Notes: generated from the letters alone by a model not told the origin. A stretch of DNA of 64,000 nt from Aldehydirespirator sp965203575 (GCA_965203575.1 OZ241894.1:1984001-2048000), one strand, 5' to 3'; positions 41,990-51,103 are shown, counted from the first letter of the stretch. Numbers and translations are program-made.

Positions 41990-42921
41990 CGGGTTGGGCA
42001 GTGCTGGCCGCGGGCGCCTTGGTCGCATCGCTCCTCGCGGTCGGTGCGAGCCCGGCGGTTGCGCTCGACGAGGACTCGAAGCCCGACAAGCCGGCTGCGA
42101 CGTCGGCGTGTGTGGGCGACGCCACCGACGACCAGATGTTCTCGGACGTGTCCGAGGGTCACGCCTTCCGGGGCGCCATCGACTGTCTGGCCTACTACGG
42201 GGTGACCGTCGGTTACGGCGACGGCACCTTCCGGCCCAATGCTGATGTGTCCAACGAGGAGATGGTCCTGTTCATGGAGCGGGCCGCTGCTGCCGCGGGC
42301 GCGGACGCTGAGGCGGTCGTGGGCGACTTCGCCGACACCGGCTCGGATCCGGTGAACCGGGGCGACATGGCGCTGCTCATCTCGAGGCTGCTGGTGGCGG
42401 CGACCTCCGCGGAGTCCGGCGGCACCCCCGCCAACGCGTCGACGTTCCCGGTCGCCCGCCGGACCGACTCCTCTGGCACAGTCCGCATCGGGTACACCTA
42501 CACGGGCGGGGCCTCGGTGGAGACGATCACAGCGAACACGAGCGTGACTGCTGGTGGCTCTGAGACGCTCACCCCGATCCAGGCCGATGGAACCAATGTC
42601 ACGAAGGCCGTCTACTGGGCAGCACCAGCGGCAGGCCCCGGCGTCGCCAGCGGAACGGTCCTCGCGGCCGACCTCGACAACAACACGATCATCGTCTCGG
42701 GCAGCGACGGTCCGCAGTCGGTCAACTACGACGACAACGACCAGTACGCCGTAGGAGCATCCGGCGAGGAGGCCCTCACGAGCATGGCCGCCTTCGAGGA
42801 GGCGCTCACCGCCGACGGGAAGCGCACGGCCGGCCCCAACGACACGGTCGTGGTGTCCTCCTACGATCCCAACGACTCCGGTGATGTCGCGAGGTTCGTG
42901 CTGACCGTGGTGGCCAACTGA
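41990..42921 (+). pseudogene. SLH surface-protein silent copy P1 (no start region, internal deletion)
   Basis: Homology to copy 1 begins exactly at CGGGTTGGGCAGTGCTGG inside the signal-peptide sequence; the ATG, ribosome site and n-region are absent. The first SLH unit is intact, then after SAESG the frame jumps in-frame to the late Ig-like part (TPANASTFPVARRTDSSG), deleting about 1.27 kb relative to copy 1. The C-terminal domain is complete and nearly identical to copy 1. It is open throughout, so it could act as a donor cassette. Confidence 0.85.
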
Positions 42922-42937
42922 CCCAAAGGGCGGGCGC

Positions 42938-43024
42938 GGCCCCGGGCCAGCAGGCCCGGGGCCAACCCCCCCGCCCGACACAAACCACCAACCCCGAGAA
43001 GGCCCCGGCAGAAACGCCGGGGCC
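42938..43024 (+). terminator. Double terminator after silent copy P1
   Basis: Same two stem-loops as at 38834 (42938-42963 and 43001-43024), sequence identical in the stems. Confidence 0.85.
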
Positions 43025-43124
43025 TCCTCGCGTCTCCGTGCGGGACCTCTGATGAGGTCTGCCGACAGGACCCATCCGGCTTGAGCAAGGTGACCGTCAC
43101 AGCCAGCTGCTGTCGGGCTAGAGG

Positions 43125-43316
43125 CTAGGTTCCGTTCCTGGACCGCATTCTGAGGAACAGGGATACTGCAACCCCTCCGCCGATGTCGAGAACGGCCAGA
43201 ACCACTCCCCACAGTGGCTGACCTGCAACTGCGACAATGGCTGCCACCACGAGCCCGCCGATGGCGATCACCATGGCCCGGACTTCCTGGGGGCGTTTCT
43301 CCGGCAGATCGGCCAT
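43125..43316 (-). CDS. Small two-helix membrane protein
   Basis: 63 aa: MADLPEKRPQEVRAMVIAIGGLVVAAIVAVAG is TM1, then WGVVLAVLDIGGGVAVSLFL is TM2. Nine bp after the upstream gene (43326-43577). Unknown function; could be a holin-like or membrane-active peptide partner, without direct support. Confidence 0.5.
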   Translation of the reverse strand: MADLPEKRPQEVRAMVIAIGGLVVAAIVAVAGQPLWGVVLAVLDIGGGVAVSLFLRMRSRNGT

Positions 43317-43325
43317 CAGGCGCGG

Positions 43326-43577
43326 CTAGCTGGGCAAGCGGGTGTCGAGGACCACGCGCATCGAGTCGCCCACACGCTGCCAAGCGTGCGCGGCAACAAC
43401 CTCATAGGGTTCAAGGTTCCTGGCATCTACCATCGCCAAGAGGTCGTTGGAGCCAAACAAATCGAACACCGAGCACGCACCGTCAAGCGCGGTTGGAGTC
43501 CTGATCCATGGAGGAAGGTCCGAGACGCGAACCGATGGGTCGATCGCCGCTTCGGCTGGAAGGTAGGTAGCAGACAC
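43326..43577 (-). CDS. Small soluble protein, unknown
   Basis: 83 aa from GTG with GAAGGGA upstream: MSATYLPAEAAIDPSVRVSDLPPWIRTP..., ending AHAWQRVGDSMRVVLDTRLPS. A second, broken copy of its 3' end (QRVGDSMRVALDAR) lies on the minus strand at 48258-48335. No motif recognised. Confidence 0.45.
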   Translation of the reverse strand: MSATYLPAEAAIDPSVRVSDLPPWIRTPTALDGACSVFDLFGSNDLLAMVDARNLEPYEVVAAHAWQRVGDSMRVVLDTRLPS

Positions 43578-43635
43578 CCTTCGTCCCTTCGCTGATAGTC
43601 CCCAACAACGCGCGGACACCGCCGGGGTGCCGGCG

Positions 43636-43791
43636 TCACTCGGCTCGCAATACCTGCTCGTTCTCGCGCTGCGTGAGGTAGTCGTCGGCTTCGGCCAAGA
43701 GTTCCTCCGCGTTCGGCCGCTTCATGAACTCGTCGTGCAGCTCTGAGAGAGGTCGCAAGTCGAGGCCTCGGCGTCGACGGAACAATCCCAT
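43636..43791 (-). CDS. Short antitoxin-like ORF beside the Gp49-like toxin
   Basis: 51 aa: MGLFRRRRGLDLRPLSELHDEFMKRPN..., ending AEADDYLTQRENEQVLRAE. It follows the toxin gene 43824 on the same strand, 32 bp apart. An 82-bp copy of its 3' end, one mismatch, stands alone at 46332-46413. Too short for a full HigA DNA-binding domain, so it may be a truncated antitoxin. Confidence 0.45.
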   Translation of the reverse strand: MGLFRRRRGLDLRPLSELHDEFMKRPNAEELLAEADDYLTQRENEQVLRAE

Positions 43792-43823
43792 GGAGTCCAA
43801 GCCTATCAGCGTTCGTCCGCCCG

Positions 43824-44180
43824 CTAGGCCGACGGAGATCGGGGATGGTTCTCCAGGTGGAACCTGTAGAGCCGGTCAGCACGCCGAATCATCTTCTTGT
43901 ACCATTTCGTGCCTTGCCGAGCGGCGGCCTTGTCACCCCCGCACAACATCACGATTCGTTGCCAGGGGTCGAGCGCGTAGAACGCTCGGATCGTTGGAGT
44001 CGGGCGAAGCTCCTTCATGTTCTTGTAGTTGGAGCCCCGAACCGTGTCGGTGTGTGGTCTGTGCAGGAGTGGCCCCTCGGCGATGAGACGTTGCTCGACC
44101 CTCTGGAGTCGAGCGCGGTCCTGATCCTCCAGCGTCAGGACCCACTCTCGGTACTCAGCAGTGGTCAGGAACTCCCACAT
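43824..44180 (-). CDS. Gp49/HigB-like toxin-family protein
   Basis: 118 aa: MWEFLTTAEYREWVLTLEDQDRARLQRVEQRL, then GSNYKNMKELRPTPTIRAFYALDPWQRIVMLCGGDKAAARQGTKWYKKMIRRADRLY. The xMKELRP...RAFYALDPWQRIVMLxGGDK block is the phage-derived Gp49-like/HigB signature (RelE superfamily). Forms a plausible type II module with the short downstream ORF. Confidence 0.8.
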   Translation of the reverse strand: MWEFLTTAEYREWVLTLEDQDRARLQRVEQRLIAEGPLLHRPHTDTVRGSNYKNMKELRPTPTIRAFYALDPWQRIVMLCGGDKAAARQGTKWYKKMIRRADRLYRFHLENHPRSPSA

Positions 44181-44348
44181 GGCGCATTCAGCCTACGGAA
44201 GCCTCACAGGGCCACAAGGAGAAACCGACAGCGGCGCACCGTCTCACCCATGAGTCCCGATCGATTCCAGTCGGCGGCGAACACTCACGACGACGGCGGA
44301 ACTCGATCCGGCGGCACCGATCCGCTCGGTCGGGCACACCCGCACTGC

Positions 44349-44780
44349 ATCAGTACGGCAGGCCCATACGCGGCCATCTGGTGAGGCTGAGCTCGACCCA
44401 CGACCCGGCCGGCGGCACCCCCGCCAACGCGTCGACGTTCCCGGTCGCCCGCCGGACCGACTCCTCTGGCTCGGTCCGCATCGGGTACACCTACACGGGC
44501 GGCGGCTCAACGGAGACGATCACAGCGAACACGGCCTCTGACGTGACGGCCAATGCGACGCTCACCCCGATCACCGCCGGTGGAGCCAATGTCACGAAGG
44601 CTGTCTACTGGGCGGCACCAGCGGCAGGCCCCGGCGTCGCCAGCGGAACGGTTCTGGCGGCCGACCTCGACAACAACACGATCATCGTCTCGGGCAGCGA
44701 CGGTCCGCAGTCGGTCAACTACGACGACAACGACCAGTACGCCGTAGGAGCATCCGGCGAGGAGGCCCTCACGAGCATGG
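44349..44780 (+). pseudogene. SLH surface-protein fragment P2 (Ig-like plus part of C-terminal domain)
   Basis: Homology to copy 1 starts at ATCAGTACGGCAGGCCC (copy 1 position ~38250) and ends at AGCATGG (copy 1 ~38683), lacking both the N-terminus and the last ~45 codons. One internal stretch differs (SDVTANATLTPITAGGANVTK), so it holds variant sequence. Bordered by a short frame at 44251-44385 and by a DUF4143 gene. Confidence 0.85.
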
Positions 44781-44866
44781 TTCGGGGAAGTCATCACCTC
44801 CCCGGAACCCGAGGGTGAACGCCTCATGCTCGCGTAGGGCGCCGCAACCTCGCTTGCAGCGGAGCG

Positions 44867-46117
44867 TCAGTGGGCGGTCCAGAGGCGGGATATGGGCAAT
44901 GCCAGTATGCGGTCTCCGAGGCGGTAGGCGTGTTCGCCGGTGTGCAGGACGGCGCCGCACACGAAGTCGTCGGAAGCCCGGTCGCGGAGCCAATGGAGGT
45001 GCCGGGCATCGTGTCGGTGCACGACGGGGGCCGACTTGACCTCGATGGCCACCAGCCGGCCGTCGGCGGCCTCGGCGACGATGTCTATCTCGGTGCCGCC
45101 GCGGTCGCGGAAGTGGTGCAGGGCAATGTTGTCGCTGTGCCAGGAGACTTGGCGGTGCAGTTCGTTGGCGACGAAGGACTCGATGAGCTGGCCGCGGGCG
45201 GGATCCGTGGGGCGGGCCAGCGACTGCGGATTCCTGCCGAGCAGGTACGCGGCGAGACCGCTGTCGACGAGGTGAGCCTTCTGCCGACGGGCGGCCTTGC
45301 TGGAGAGGTTGCGCGACCATGCCGGCAGCAGCAGGACCAGATAGGTCATCTGCAGGTACCCGAGGTAGGCCTCGGTGGTGCTGCGGCTTCCGAGGCCAGT
45401 CGCCCGGTGCAGGTTCTCCAGAACCAGCTCGCCGGCTGTGCGGGCCGCCAGCAGCCTCAGCAGCTTGGGCAGCTCGTATGTGCGCCGTGCGCCCGAGAGG
45501 TCCTTGATGTCGCGCTGGATGACGGTTCGCACATAGTCGCGGAACCACACCTGGCGGGTCTGCGGCGCCATGGCCACCGCCTCGGGGAACCCTCCCGCAC
45601 AGACTCGGCTGAGATAGTCGGGAAGGCCCAACGTAGAGGGTCCGCCGTCCAGGAGGCGGTCAGGATCCGCGAAGGCTGCTCTGACGAACCCGTCGGGTTC
45701 CTGGTGCATCTCACCTTGTGTGAAGGGCCAGAGCTCCAGGAACGCCGCCCGGCCCGCCAGTGACTCGGAGATGGTCGGCACGGTCAGGAAGTCCGCCGAG
45801 CCGTTCAGCAGGAACTGGCCGCGGCTGGGATCGTCGTCCACGATGTTCTTGATGGCCCGGATCAGGGGGTCGCCGGCCCGCTGCACCTCGTCGAAGGCCC
45901 GCGGCGTGTCCCCGAACGCGGCGAACCCATCGGGGTCGTCCAACGCGGCCCGCAGGGTCGCCTCCCGGTCGAGGCGCGCGAACGTGCCCGCGCCGCCCAG
46001 TGTGTGGCGCACCAGCGTGGTCTTGCCCGCTTGGCGCGGACCGGTGACCACCACCACTCGAAAGCTGGACAGCATGCGGCGGGTGATCGGCTCCAAGCGT
46101 CTCGGCACGTCACCCAT
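44867..46117 (-). CDS. AAA-type ATPase with DUF4143 domain
   Basis: 416 aa: MGDVPRRLEPITRRMLSSFRVVVVTGPRQAGKTTLV carries Walker A; AFDEVQRAGDPLIRAIKN is Walker B; LLNGSADFLTVPTISESLAGR the sensor; HLVDSGLAAYLLG the DUF4143 core; and GTEIDIVAEAADGRLVAIEVKSA the PD-(D/E)xK-like C-terminus. Complete and apparently functional; divergent from 28918 but same architecture. Role unknown. Confidence 0.88.
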   Translation of the reverse strand: MGDVPRRLEPITRRMLSSFRVVVVTGPRQAGKTTLVRHTLGGAGTFARLDREATLRAALDDPDGFAAFGDTPRAFDEVQRAGDPLIRAIKNIVDDDPSRGQFLLNGSADFLTVPTISESLAGRAAFLELWPFTQGEMHQEPDGFVRAAFADPDRLLDGGPSTLGLPDYLSRVCAGGFPEAVAMAPQTRQVWFRDYVRTVIQRDIKDLSGARRTYELPKLLRLLAARTAGELVLENLHRATGLGSRSTTEAYLGYLQMTYLVLLLPAWSRNLSSKAARRQKAHLVDSGLAAYLLGRNPQSLARPTDPARGQLIESFVANELHRQVSWHSDNIALHHFRDRGGTEIDIVAEAADGRLVAIEVKSAPVVHRHDARHLHWLRDRASDDFVCGAVLHTGEHAYRLGDRILALPISRLWTAH

Positions 46118-46573
46118 CCGGGCCTCCTAATGCTAAAATCGTCTGAAGCCTATTGGTAGTTTCGTCCTACAACTACTGGGACTATCGTCGGTTCTCGCCA
46201 ATCCGAAGGCATCCGCTGGGCAACAATCACCTACCCGCGCTGCCTCTAATTCAAAATCAGAACTTGAAACAGCTGCTCATCAGAGCCGAGACTGGTCACG
46301 CCTGTAACCCGGGCGCAGCGGCTGGTGCCCGCGCGGACACCGCCGGGGTGCCGGCGTCACTCGGCTCGCAATACCTGCTCGTTCTCGCGCTGCGCGAGGT
46401 AGTCGTCGGCTTCTGACCTGAACGCCACGGCCCCGTCCGAGTCATGTGCAGTTATGTGGATATTGTTCCAATGGCCCACCCGAACCCTGCAATCGAACAA
46501 TACCGTCATAACTCAGTAGTCCTCCGGTGTCCGCCGTCGCTGAACGCACATCGCTCCTGCTAGGGTCGTCTCA
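46118..46573. other. Gene-free region with an 82-bp duplicate and an inverted repeat
   Basis: 46332-46413 copies 43611-43692 (3' end of the short antitoxin-like ORF) with one mismatch. ATTGTTC (46462-46468) and GAACAAT (46495-46501) form an inverted repeat upstream of the 46574 operon. No gene otherwise. Confidence 0.6.
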
Positions 46574-47026
46574 GTGAACGACATGGACTCTCCCGCAGAG
46601 GTGCCTGCCGGCGGCCATGATCGGGCCGGGCCGCTGCTGGCGCGCCGCTACACGGTTGTGGGCGAGCTCCCCGCCGCTATGGCGATCCCCGGCGGCCGCG
46701 GCGCGGGCTACTGGCCGGTGATCCAGCTCGTCAAGGACTGGAACAACCAGCCCGAGTCGAGGGCCCTCATGCTCGCCGGCGGCCTGCCCGAAGGCACGGA
46801 CGCGACCGCCGCGGCCAAGATTGCGGCGGTCGTGCATGCGCTGTGCCAGCGCGACGGCCATCCCCCGCCGGAGTGGGTCGCCTCGGCCCGCTCGCCTGTT
46901 GATGTGGCCCTGGTGCCCGACGTGGACCTGGAGTCGCCCTACGGGCGGCGTCTGCGCCGCGACGCCCCCGGGGTCTGCCGCTACCACCGGGTCTACTTCT
47001 CGGTGGTGGACCTTCGTTCCACATGA
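46574..47026 (+). CDS. Probable antitoxin partner of the DUF6036-like nucleotidyltransferase
   Basis: 150 aa from GTG 46574 (ATG 46583 possible). Soluble; LARRYTVVGELPAAMAIPGGRGAGYWPVIQLVKDWNNQPESRALMLAG then ALCQRDGHPPPEWV and YHRVYFSVVDLRST. Stop and next start overlap (ATGA), so the two genes are coupled. Its position before a MNT/AbiEii-like nucleotidyltransferase suggests the antitoxin or partner role. No known domain recognised. Confidence 0.6.
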   Translation: MNDMDSPAEVPAGGHDRAGPLLARRYTVVGELPAAMAIPGGRGAGYWPVIQLVKDWNNQPESRALMLAGGLPEGTDATAAAKIAAVVHALCQRDGHPPPEWVASARSPVDVALVPDVDLESPYGRRLRRDAPGVCRYHRVYFSVVDLRST

Positions 47027-47640
47027 CCGAGGCCTGGCCGCCGGTACCGCCTGACCCGCAGCTCGGCGCCGCCGACATCCGGCGCCTGTTCGACGCGTTG
47101 TCGTCGCATCTGCGCGATGCCGGCTCGGCCGGCCACCACCTGATGATCGCCGGCGGGGCTGCGTTGGCGCTGATGTGGGAGGACCGCACCACCCACGACA
47201 TCGACGTCCTCGAGCACCGCTTCCGCGCCGCGCCGCACGCCGGCACCGAGCGGCGCACCGCAGCGGTGGACTTCATCTCGATGCGCTTCCCCGCCGAGTT
47301 GGCGCGCGCCGCCCGGCTCGTCGCCGACGCCGAGGGCCTCCCGCGCAACTGGCTCAACGGCGCCGTGGCGATCTTCACGCCCGCCGGCGACCTCCATCCC
47401 CAGGTTCTGCACCAGACCGACTGCCTCACGATCGAAGCCCCCTCGCCCGCCGTGCTGCTGGCCATGAAGGTGTACGCAGCCCGCCCCCTGGACCTCCAAG
47501 ACGCAGCCCGGCTGGCGCGCGGCACCGGGGCTACAGACCCCGGCCAGCTGCTCGCGCTGGTCGCGGACGCCTACGGCGCCGACGCCGCCGACGCCGCCAC
47601 CGCCGACTTCGCCGAGCAGGCTGTGTCGCTGGCGCTCTAG
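47023..47640 (+). CDS. DUF6036/AbiEii-like nucleotidyltransferase
   Basis: 205 aa. HHLMIAGGAALALMWEDRTTHDIDVL contains the GGxAL...RxTxDID signature of minimal nucleotidyltransferases in type IV or NTase toxin-antitoxin systems. SPAVLLAMKVYAARPLDLQDAARLAR matches the helical KxxAxRxxDxxD follow-up. Probably a cytosolic NTase toxin coupled to 46574. Confidence 0.8.
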   Translation: MTEAWPPVPPDPQLGAADIRRLFDALSSHLRDAGSAGHHLMIAGGAALALMWEDRTTHDIDVLEHRFRAAPHAGTERRTAAVDFISMRFPAELARAARLVADAEGLPRNWLNGAVAIFTPAGDLHPQVLHQTDCLTIEAPSPAVLLAMKVYAARPLDLQDAARLARGTGATDPGQLLALVADAYGADAADAATADFAEQAVSLAL

Positions 47641-47881
47641 CGGAGGGGGTCGGGGCCCCGGGACGCACGGGGTCCCGTTCCCGGGAACCCCTTCCCGGGC
47701 GCCAGGGTCACCCTGGCGACGGCCGCGTCACCGAGTACGGCCTGAGCTGAGCGGCCTCGCATCTTGGGAGTTGCGCCGGGAGTCTGGCCGGCGACCGGGA
47801 TTGGAGGGTTGACGCAAGCAGGGTGCCTATAGTTGAGTGTGGGCTAGTTGAGTGTGGGCGCACCACAGGAGAGGCGAAGCC
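47641..47881. other. Spacer with hairpins and an SLH tail remnant
   Basis: GCCAGGGTCACCCTGGC (47700-47716) is a perfect palindrome, and CGGGAC/GTCCCG upstream could terminate the operon. 47721-47750 encodes GRVTEYGLS and a stop, a scrap of the P3/P4-type SLH C-terminus; CCTCGCATCTTGGGAGTTGCGC after it also follows P3 at 49684. Confidence 0.65.
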
Positions 47882-48115
47882 ATGGACGACATCGATCGGC
47901 TCTTGGCAGATTATGGTCGGAACTTTCCCGCCTTTGAACGACAGGAAGCGCTCCTTGAGCAGGAGCATCTCGGCAGGTTCGCCCTGTTTTGCGACGGCGA
48001 GCTAGTCGGCGTGTACGACACCTCCGAGGAGGCTGACGCCGCGGGAGCAGCCCACGGCGACTACGCGGTGTTCAAGATCGGCAGACAGCCTCTCAGATTC
48101 TCAATGCCCGCGTGA
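47882..48115 (+). CDS. DUF5678-like small protein
   Basis: 77 aa with AGGAGAGG upstream. MDDIDRLLADYGRNFPAFERQEALLEQEHLGRFALFCDGELVGVYDTSEEADAAGAAHGDYAVFKIG fits the short DUF5678 fold (xGxxALFxDGExVGVYDTxEEA). Overlaps a truncated aspartic-protease-like frame by 4 bp (GTGA), a pairing seen for this family. Confidence 0.65.
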   Translation: MDDIDRLLADYGRNFPAFERQEALLEQEHLGRFALFCDGELVGVYDTSEEADAAGAAHGDYAVFKIGRQPLRFSMPA

Positions 48116-48270
48116 CGGCGCTCTATGCGCCGATGTGGATCGTCCCGAGACGGCTCCCAACTCAATGGCGGCTGTGGAAGGCGCACATCGACACAGGGTC
48201 TCCGGTGACCATCGCCGGGAGCCGTCTCGCGCGCCATCTGCTGGAACAGCACATCAGGCACCTGACAAAC
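48112..48270 (+). pseudogene. Truncated retropepsin-like aspartic protease
   Basis: From GTG 48112: MTALYAPMWIVPRRLPTQWRLWKAHIDTGSPVTIAGSRLARHLLEQH. HIDTGSPVT is the catalytic D-T/S-G motif of single-domain retropepsins. After about residue 50 the sequence changes into unrelated fragments (inverted copy of the 43326 gene end), and the frame runs on without family features. Broken by rearrangement. Confidence 0.6.
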
Positions 48271-48588
48271 GAGCGTCGAGGGCCACGCGCATCGAGTCAC
48301 CCACACGCTGCGCAGCAATGTCCTTCGGCACAGTCGTGCTTGCGGCAATGTTGCAGTGCCGGCACCGTGCCCGAGGCACAGAACACAGAGCCTCCGTCTT
48401 GTCCCTCAGCCGTCCACGGGCTCCCCTCGTCGCCTGGGCGCCTCAGCCGCGGCCGGCTGGTTCGTGCGCCCCTTGTGAGGTCGGCGTTTGCGCGGCGCTC
48501 GTACCTCAGACGGCCGCCTCGTCCGACATGTCGGAGTTGTCCGGCAGCCTGTAGTGAAAAGGATTGTCCAGGCCTGTGGTCCTAGAGA
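48271..48588. other. Rearranged gene-free region
   Basis: 48258-48335 on the minus strand repeats the 3' end of the 43326 gene. TCCGACATGTCGGA (48522-48535) is a perfect 14-bp palindrome. No gene seen before the SLH copy at 48589. Confidence 0.5.
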
Positions 48589-49680
48589 TTGCTTACGGGT
48601 TGGGCAGTGCTCGCCGCAGGCGCCTTGATCGCATCGCTCCTCGCAGTCAGCGCGAGCCCGGCAGCAGCCGTCCAAGAGAAGGCGGACCACGCTTCGGCGA
48701 CGGCGGCGTGTGTGGGTGACGCTCTCGGCGACCAGATGTTCACCGACGTGTCCGATGGTCACGCCTTTGGCGACGCCATCAACTGCGTCGCCTACTACGG
48801 CATCACCAACGGCACCGGGGACGGCTCGACGTACTCCCCGAACGACGATGTGACCCGGGCCGAGATGGCGACGTTCCTGATCGGTCTGCTCGTCGAGGCC
48901 GCACCGAACGTGACTGTCGACTCCAACGGCACCATCCTGTTGGGCACCGCGGGTTCAAGGTCCGTGGCCGACGACCGCTTCCCCGACACGAGCGATGCGA
49001 AGATCGCTGCGCTCTACGAGCTGGGCGTGACCAGGGGTGCCAGCGCTGCGGAGGTGCAGGATCCCACAATGCCGCCGCTGGACCTCAACTACGAGCCCGA
49101 CGGCACCGTCGACCGGGGCCAGATGGCTGCGTTGCTGGGCGGATTCGCATCCAACAGCGCGACCGTCACCGTGCTCGACCAGTACGGCAATCCCTTCCCC
49201 GGCGCCAAAGTCAGGCTCGCAGGCACCCTGTCGGGGTCGGGGACCGTCACACACGGTACCGCCGAGCTCACGGTGGACGGCCGCGGCTCCCGCCGGTTCG
49301 CCTACCAGTACAGGGGGCAGGGCGGCGAGACCGAAACCCTGACCCCCTCCTACGGTGCGACCACTGCCAACCTCACGGGGACGACCGCCACGGTGTACTG
49401 GGCCGCCGACGCCGGACCGAACGACGACGACGAAGCCCGGGCGGTGCTGGCCGGCGACATCCGCCGGCGCCACATCGTGGTCAACGACGGCGACGGCCCC
49501 GTGCTGCTGGTCTACGACGATAATGACCGGTTCAACCTGCGGGGCGAGCCCACCTCGATGGCCGCCTTCGAGGCCGTTCTCGCCGCGGCGCTCAGGCAGG
49601 ACAGTCCGGGCGTGACCCTGGAGTGGAGCAACTACCGGGCCGGCAGCGACCGTCGCGTTACCGAGTACGACCTGACCTGA
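48589..49680 (+). pseudogene. SLH surface-protein silent copy P3 (no normal start)
   Basis: Homology starts at CGGGTTGGGCAGTGCT, the same base as P1. Only a TTG (48589) without ribosome site precedes it. The 363-aa frame has signal h-region, SLH units (MFTDVSDGHAFGDAINCVAYYGITNG; SDAKIAALYELGVTRG; GTVDRGQMAALLGGF), then a short Ig-like VTVLDQYGNPFPGAKVRL and a diverged C-terminus (VLAGDIRRRHIVVNDGDG to RRVTEYDLT). The frame is intact; if TTG worked, a secreted protein without positive n-region would be made. Confidence 0.75.
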
Positions 49681-49760
49681 ACGCCCTCGCATCTTGGGAG
49701 TTGCGCTGAGCAGCCGGTGTGGCACACTGGGGGCCTGCCGCGGCAGGCCAAGGAGATTGA

Positions 49761-49976
49761 TTGAGTGGACGCAGGCCACGCCACGGACACGGCGACTATG
49801 AGGCGCTGCTGAAACGGGCCGAGGACGATGGTTGGCGCGTCACCAAGGGCAAGAAGCACTTTCGTGCTCTCTGTCCGTACCCATGCGAGTGCAGGGTGAC
49901 GGTCTCAGCTACCCCTCGACACTCGGGGACGCTCAAGAAGGTCCGCGCGGACTTCAACCGATGCAGAGGCGGGTGA
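49761..49976 (+). CDS. HicA-like toxin-family protein
   Basis: 71 aa from TTG with AAGGAG six bases upstream. GDYEALLKRAEDDGWRVTKGKKHFRALCP shows the HicA dsRBD-like order (helix, GWxVxxGKxH xRxxxP) with the catalytic-type His retained; VTVSATPRHSGTLKKVRADF follows. Followed at once by 49978, which would be its partner. Confidence 0.6.
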   Translation: MSGRRPRHGHGDYEALLKRAEDDGWRVTKGKKHFRALCPYPCECRVTVSATPRHSGTLKKVRADFNRCRGG

Positions 49977-49977
49977 C

Positions 49978-50352
49978 ATGGTGACCGAGGATCATGTGCA
50001 GGTGAGCGTCGCAGGCACGCTGACCTGTATCGACGAGAACGGAGCCAGAGCGCTCTCTGCCGATGAGTTCCACGACGTGATGGACCGCATAGCCGAGCAT
50101 CTCGACAACGAGGCCGAGATCACGGACCCGGGCACATGGGGTCAGGCCAGCACGGGCGATATGGAGGTCCATTTCGTTCTTGTCGATGCCGTCGCTGGAC
50201 CCGAGCTGAACCAGCAGGTCGGGTCCATCATCAGGCGGATGGGCGAGGAGGTTGGCCTGATCTGGCCCACCGCGCCGAGCGGGGCGACGCGCAGTGTCTC
50301 GGGCACGATGCTGGCCCAGACGCGCCAGATCTGCGAACTAGTGGCGGCGTAG
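49978..50352 (+). CDS. Probable partner of the HicA-like protein, unknown fold
   Basis: 124 aa starting MVTEDHVQVSVAGTLTCIDENGARALSADEFHDVMDRIAEHLDNEAEITD, ending ATRSVSGTMLAQTRQICELVAA. One base separates it from the HicA-like stop. It lacks the HTH/RHH domain of HicB, so it is only a positional antitoxin candidate. Confidence 0.55.
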   Translation: MVTEDHVQVSVAGTLTCIDENGARALSADEFHDVMDRIAEHLDNEAEITDPGTWGQASTGDMEVHFVLVDAVAGPELNQQVGSIIRRMGEEVGLIWPTAPSGATRSVSGTMLAQTRQICELVAA

Positions 50353-50363
50353 CCCACTACCGT

Positions 50364-50402
50364 CCCGGCAGCGGCCGCCGAGTCACCGAGTACTCCCTGA
50401 CC
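50364..50402 (+). pseudogene. SLH C-terminal scrap
   Basis: Encodes GSGRRVTEYSLT like the last residues of P3 and P4; the stop is lost (TGA to TGG). Confidence 0.6.
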
Positions 50403-50710
50403 TGGTGCGGCAACAAGAAAGGGACCCCGTGCGTTCCGGGATCCCGTTGTCAGCGGTGTGTCGGCTGCATTCGGCTTGCGCCTACTAGCCGGACCGTCAG
50501 ACGGCTCGATGCTAGGGCCCTGTCACCGCAGTTTCAAACTGGTTCTCTCAAATCAGTGGGATCCTGTTCTTGTAGGCCCTGCCTGCGCGGGTGAGTGCTG
50601 GCGGGGTGCGGGGAAGCGTGCAGACAGCAGCCAGGGCGTCGGGGATCAGATCGTGCTCGGCAACGGGCACGCGCAGGCGCGGCCCGTCCACCAGGCGAGC
50701 CCGAGTGGAT
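50403..50710. other. Gene-free spacer
   Basis: GGGACCCCG...CGGGATCCC at about 50424-50449 could form a terminator hairpin. No gene recognised. Confidence 0.4.
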
Positions 50711-51010
50711 TCACGGCAGCCAGCCGCTGGGAGCGTGGAGGTCCACGCCGCCGGAAGCGCGAACCGGATCGGGCAGGCGGTTGGACTGGATCGTCTGGGG
50801 GTATATCGAGAACGCTGCAGAGGCGGCCTGCTCAAGCTGGGACGAGCGCCGCCTTGGAGGGAACGCGACGATGACACGCTTGTGCGGGAAGCGGCGCCGG
50901 ACGGACTCGACCGGCGGCACGAGATCACTATCGCCTGACACGACGATCGCAGTGTCGAATCGATTGTCGGAAGCGTCCTCCAGAAGACGCCGTCGATGTA
51001 GGCGACCACC
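50711..51010 (-). pseudogene. NYN/PIN-like nuclease pseudogene with internal deletion
   Basis: The 5' part reads RVVAYIDG, the usual NYN start. Then, in another frame, FDTAIVVSGDSDLVPPVESVRRRFPHKRVIVAFPP and SIYPQTIQSNRLPDPV give the conserved SGDSDL and PPxR..L blocks. The middle third is missing and the frames are not continuous. Confidence 0.7.
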
Positions 51011-51103
51011 CGCGACGCTCCCACAGGACGGCGACTGTGCTTAACCCGATGCCGCGTGCACCTGCGAACTGTCAGAGGTCACTCAGGCCGATCGGTCCTC
51101 CTT

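Noticed and set aside
41971..43383. Long minus-strand frame across silent copy P1 and its terminator
   Set aside because: It is the reverse shadow of SLH sequence and runs through two terminator hairpins.
44251..44385. Short plus-strand frame before fragment P2
   Set aside because: No ribosome site and it ends inside the out-of-frame SLH piece; at most the start of a lost gene.
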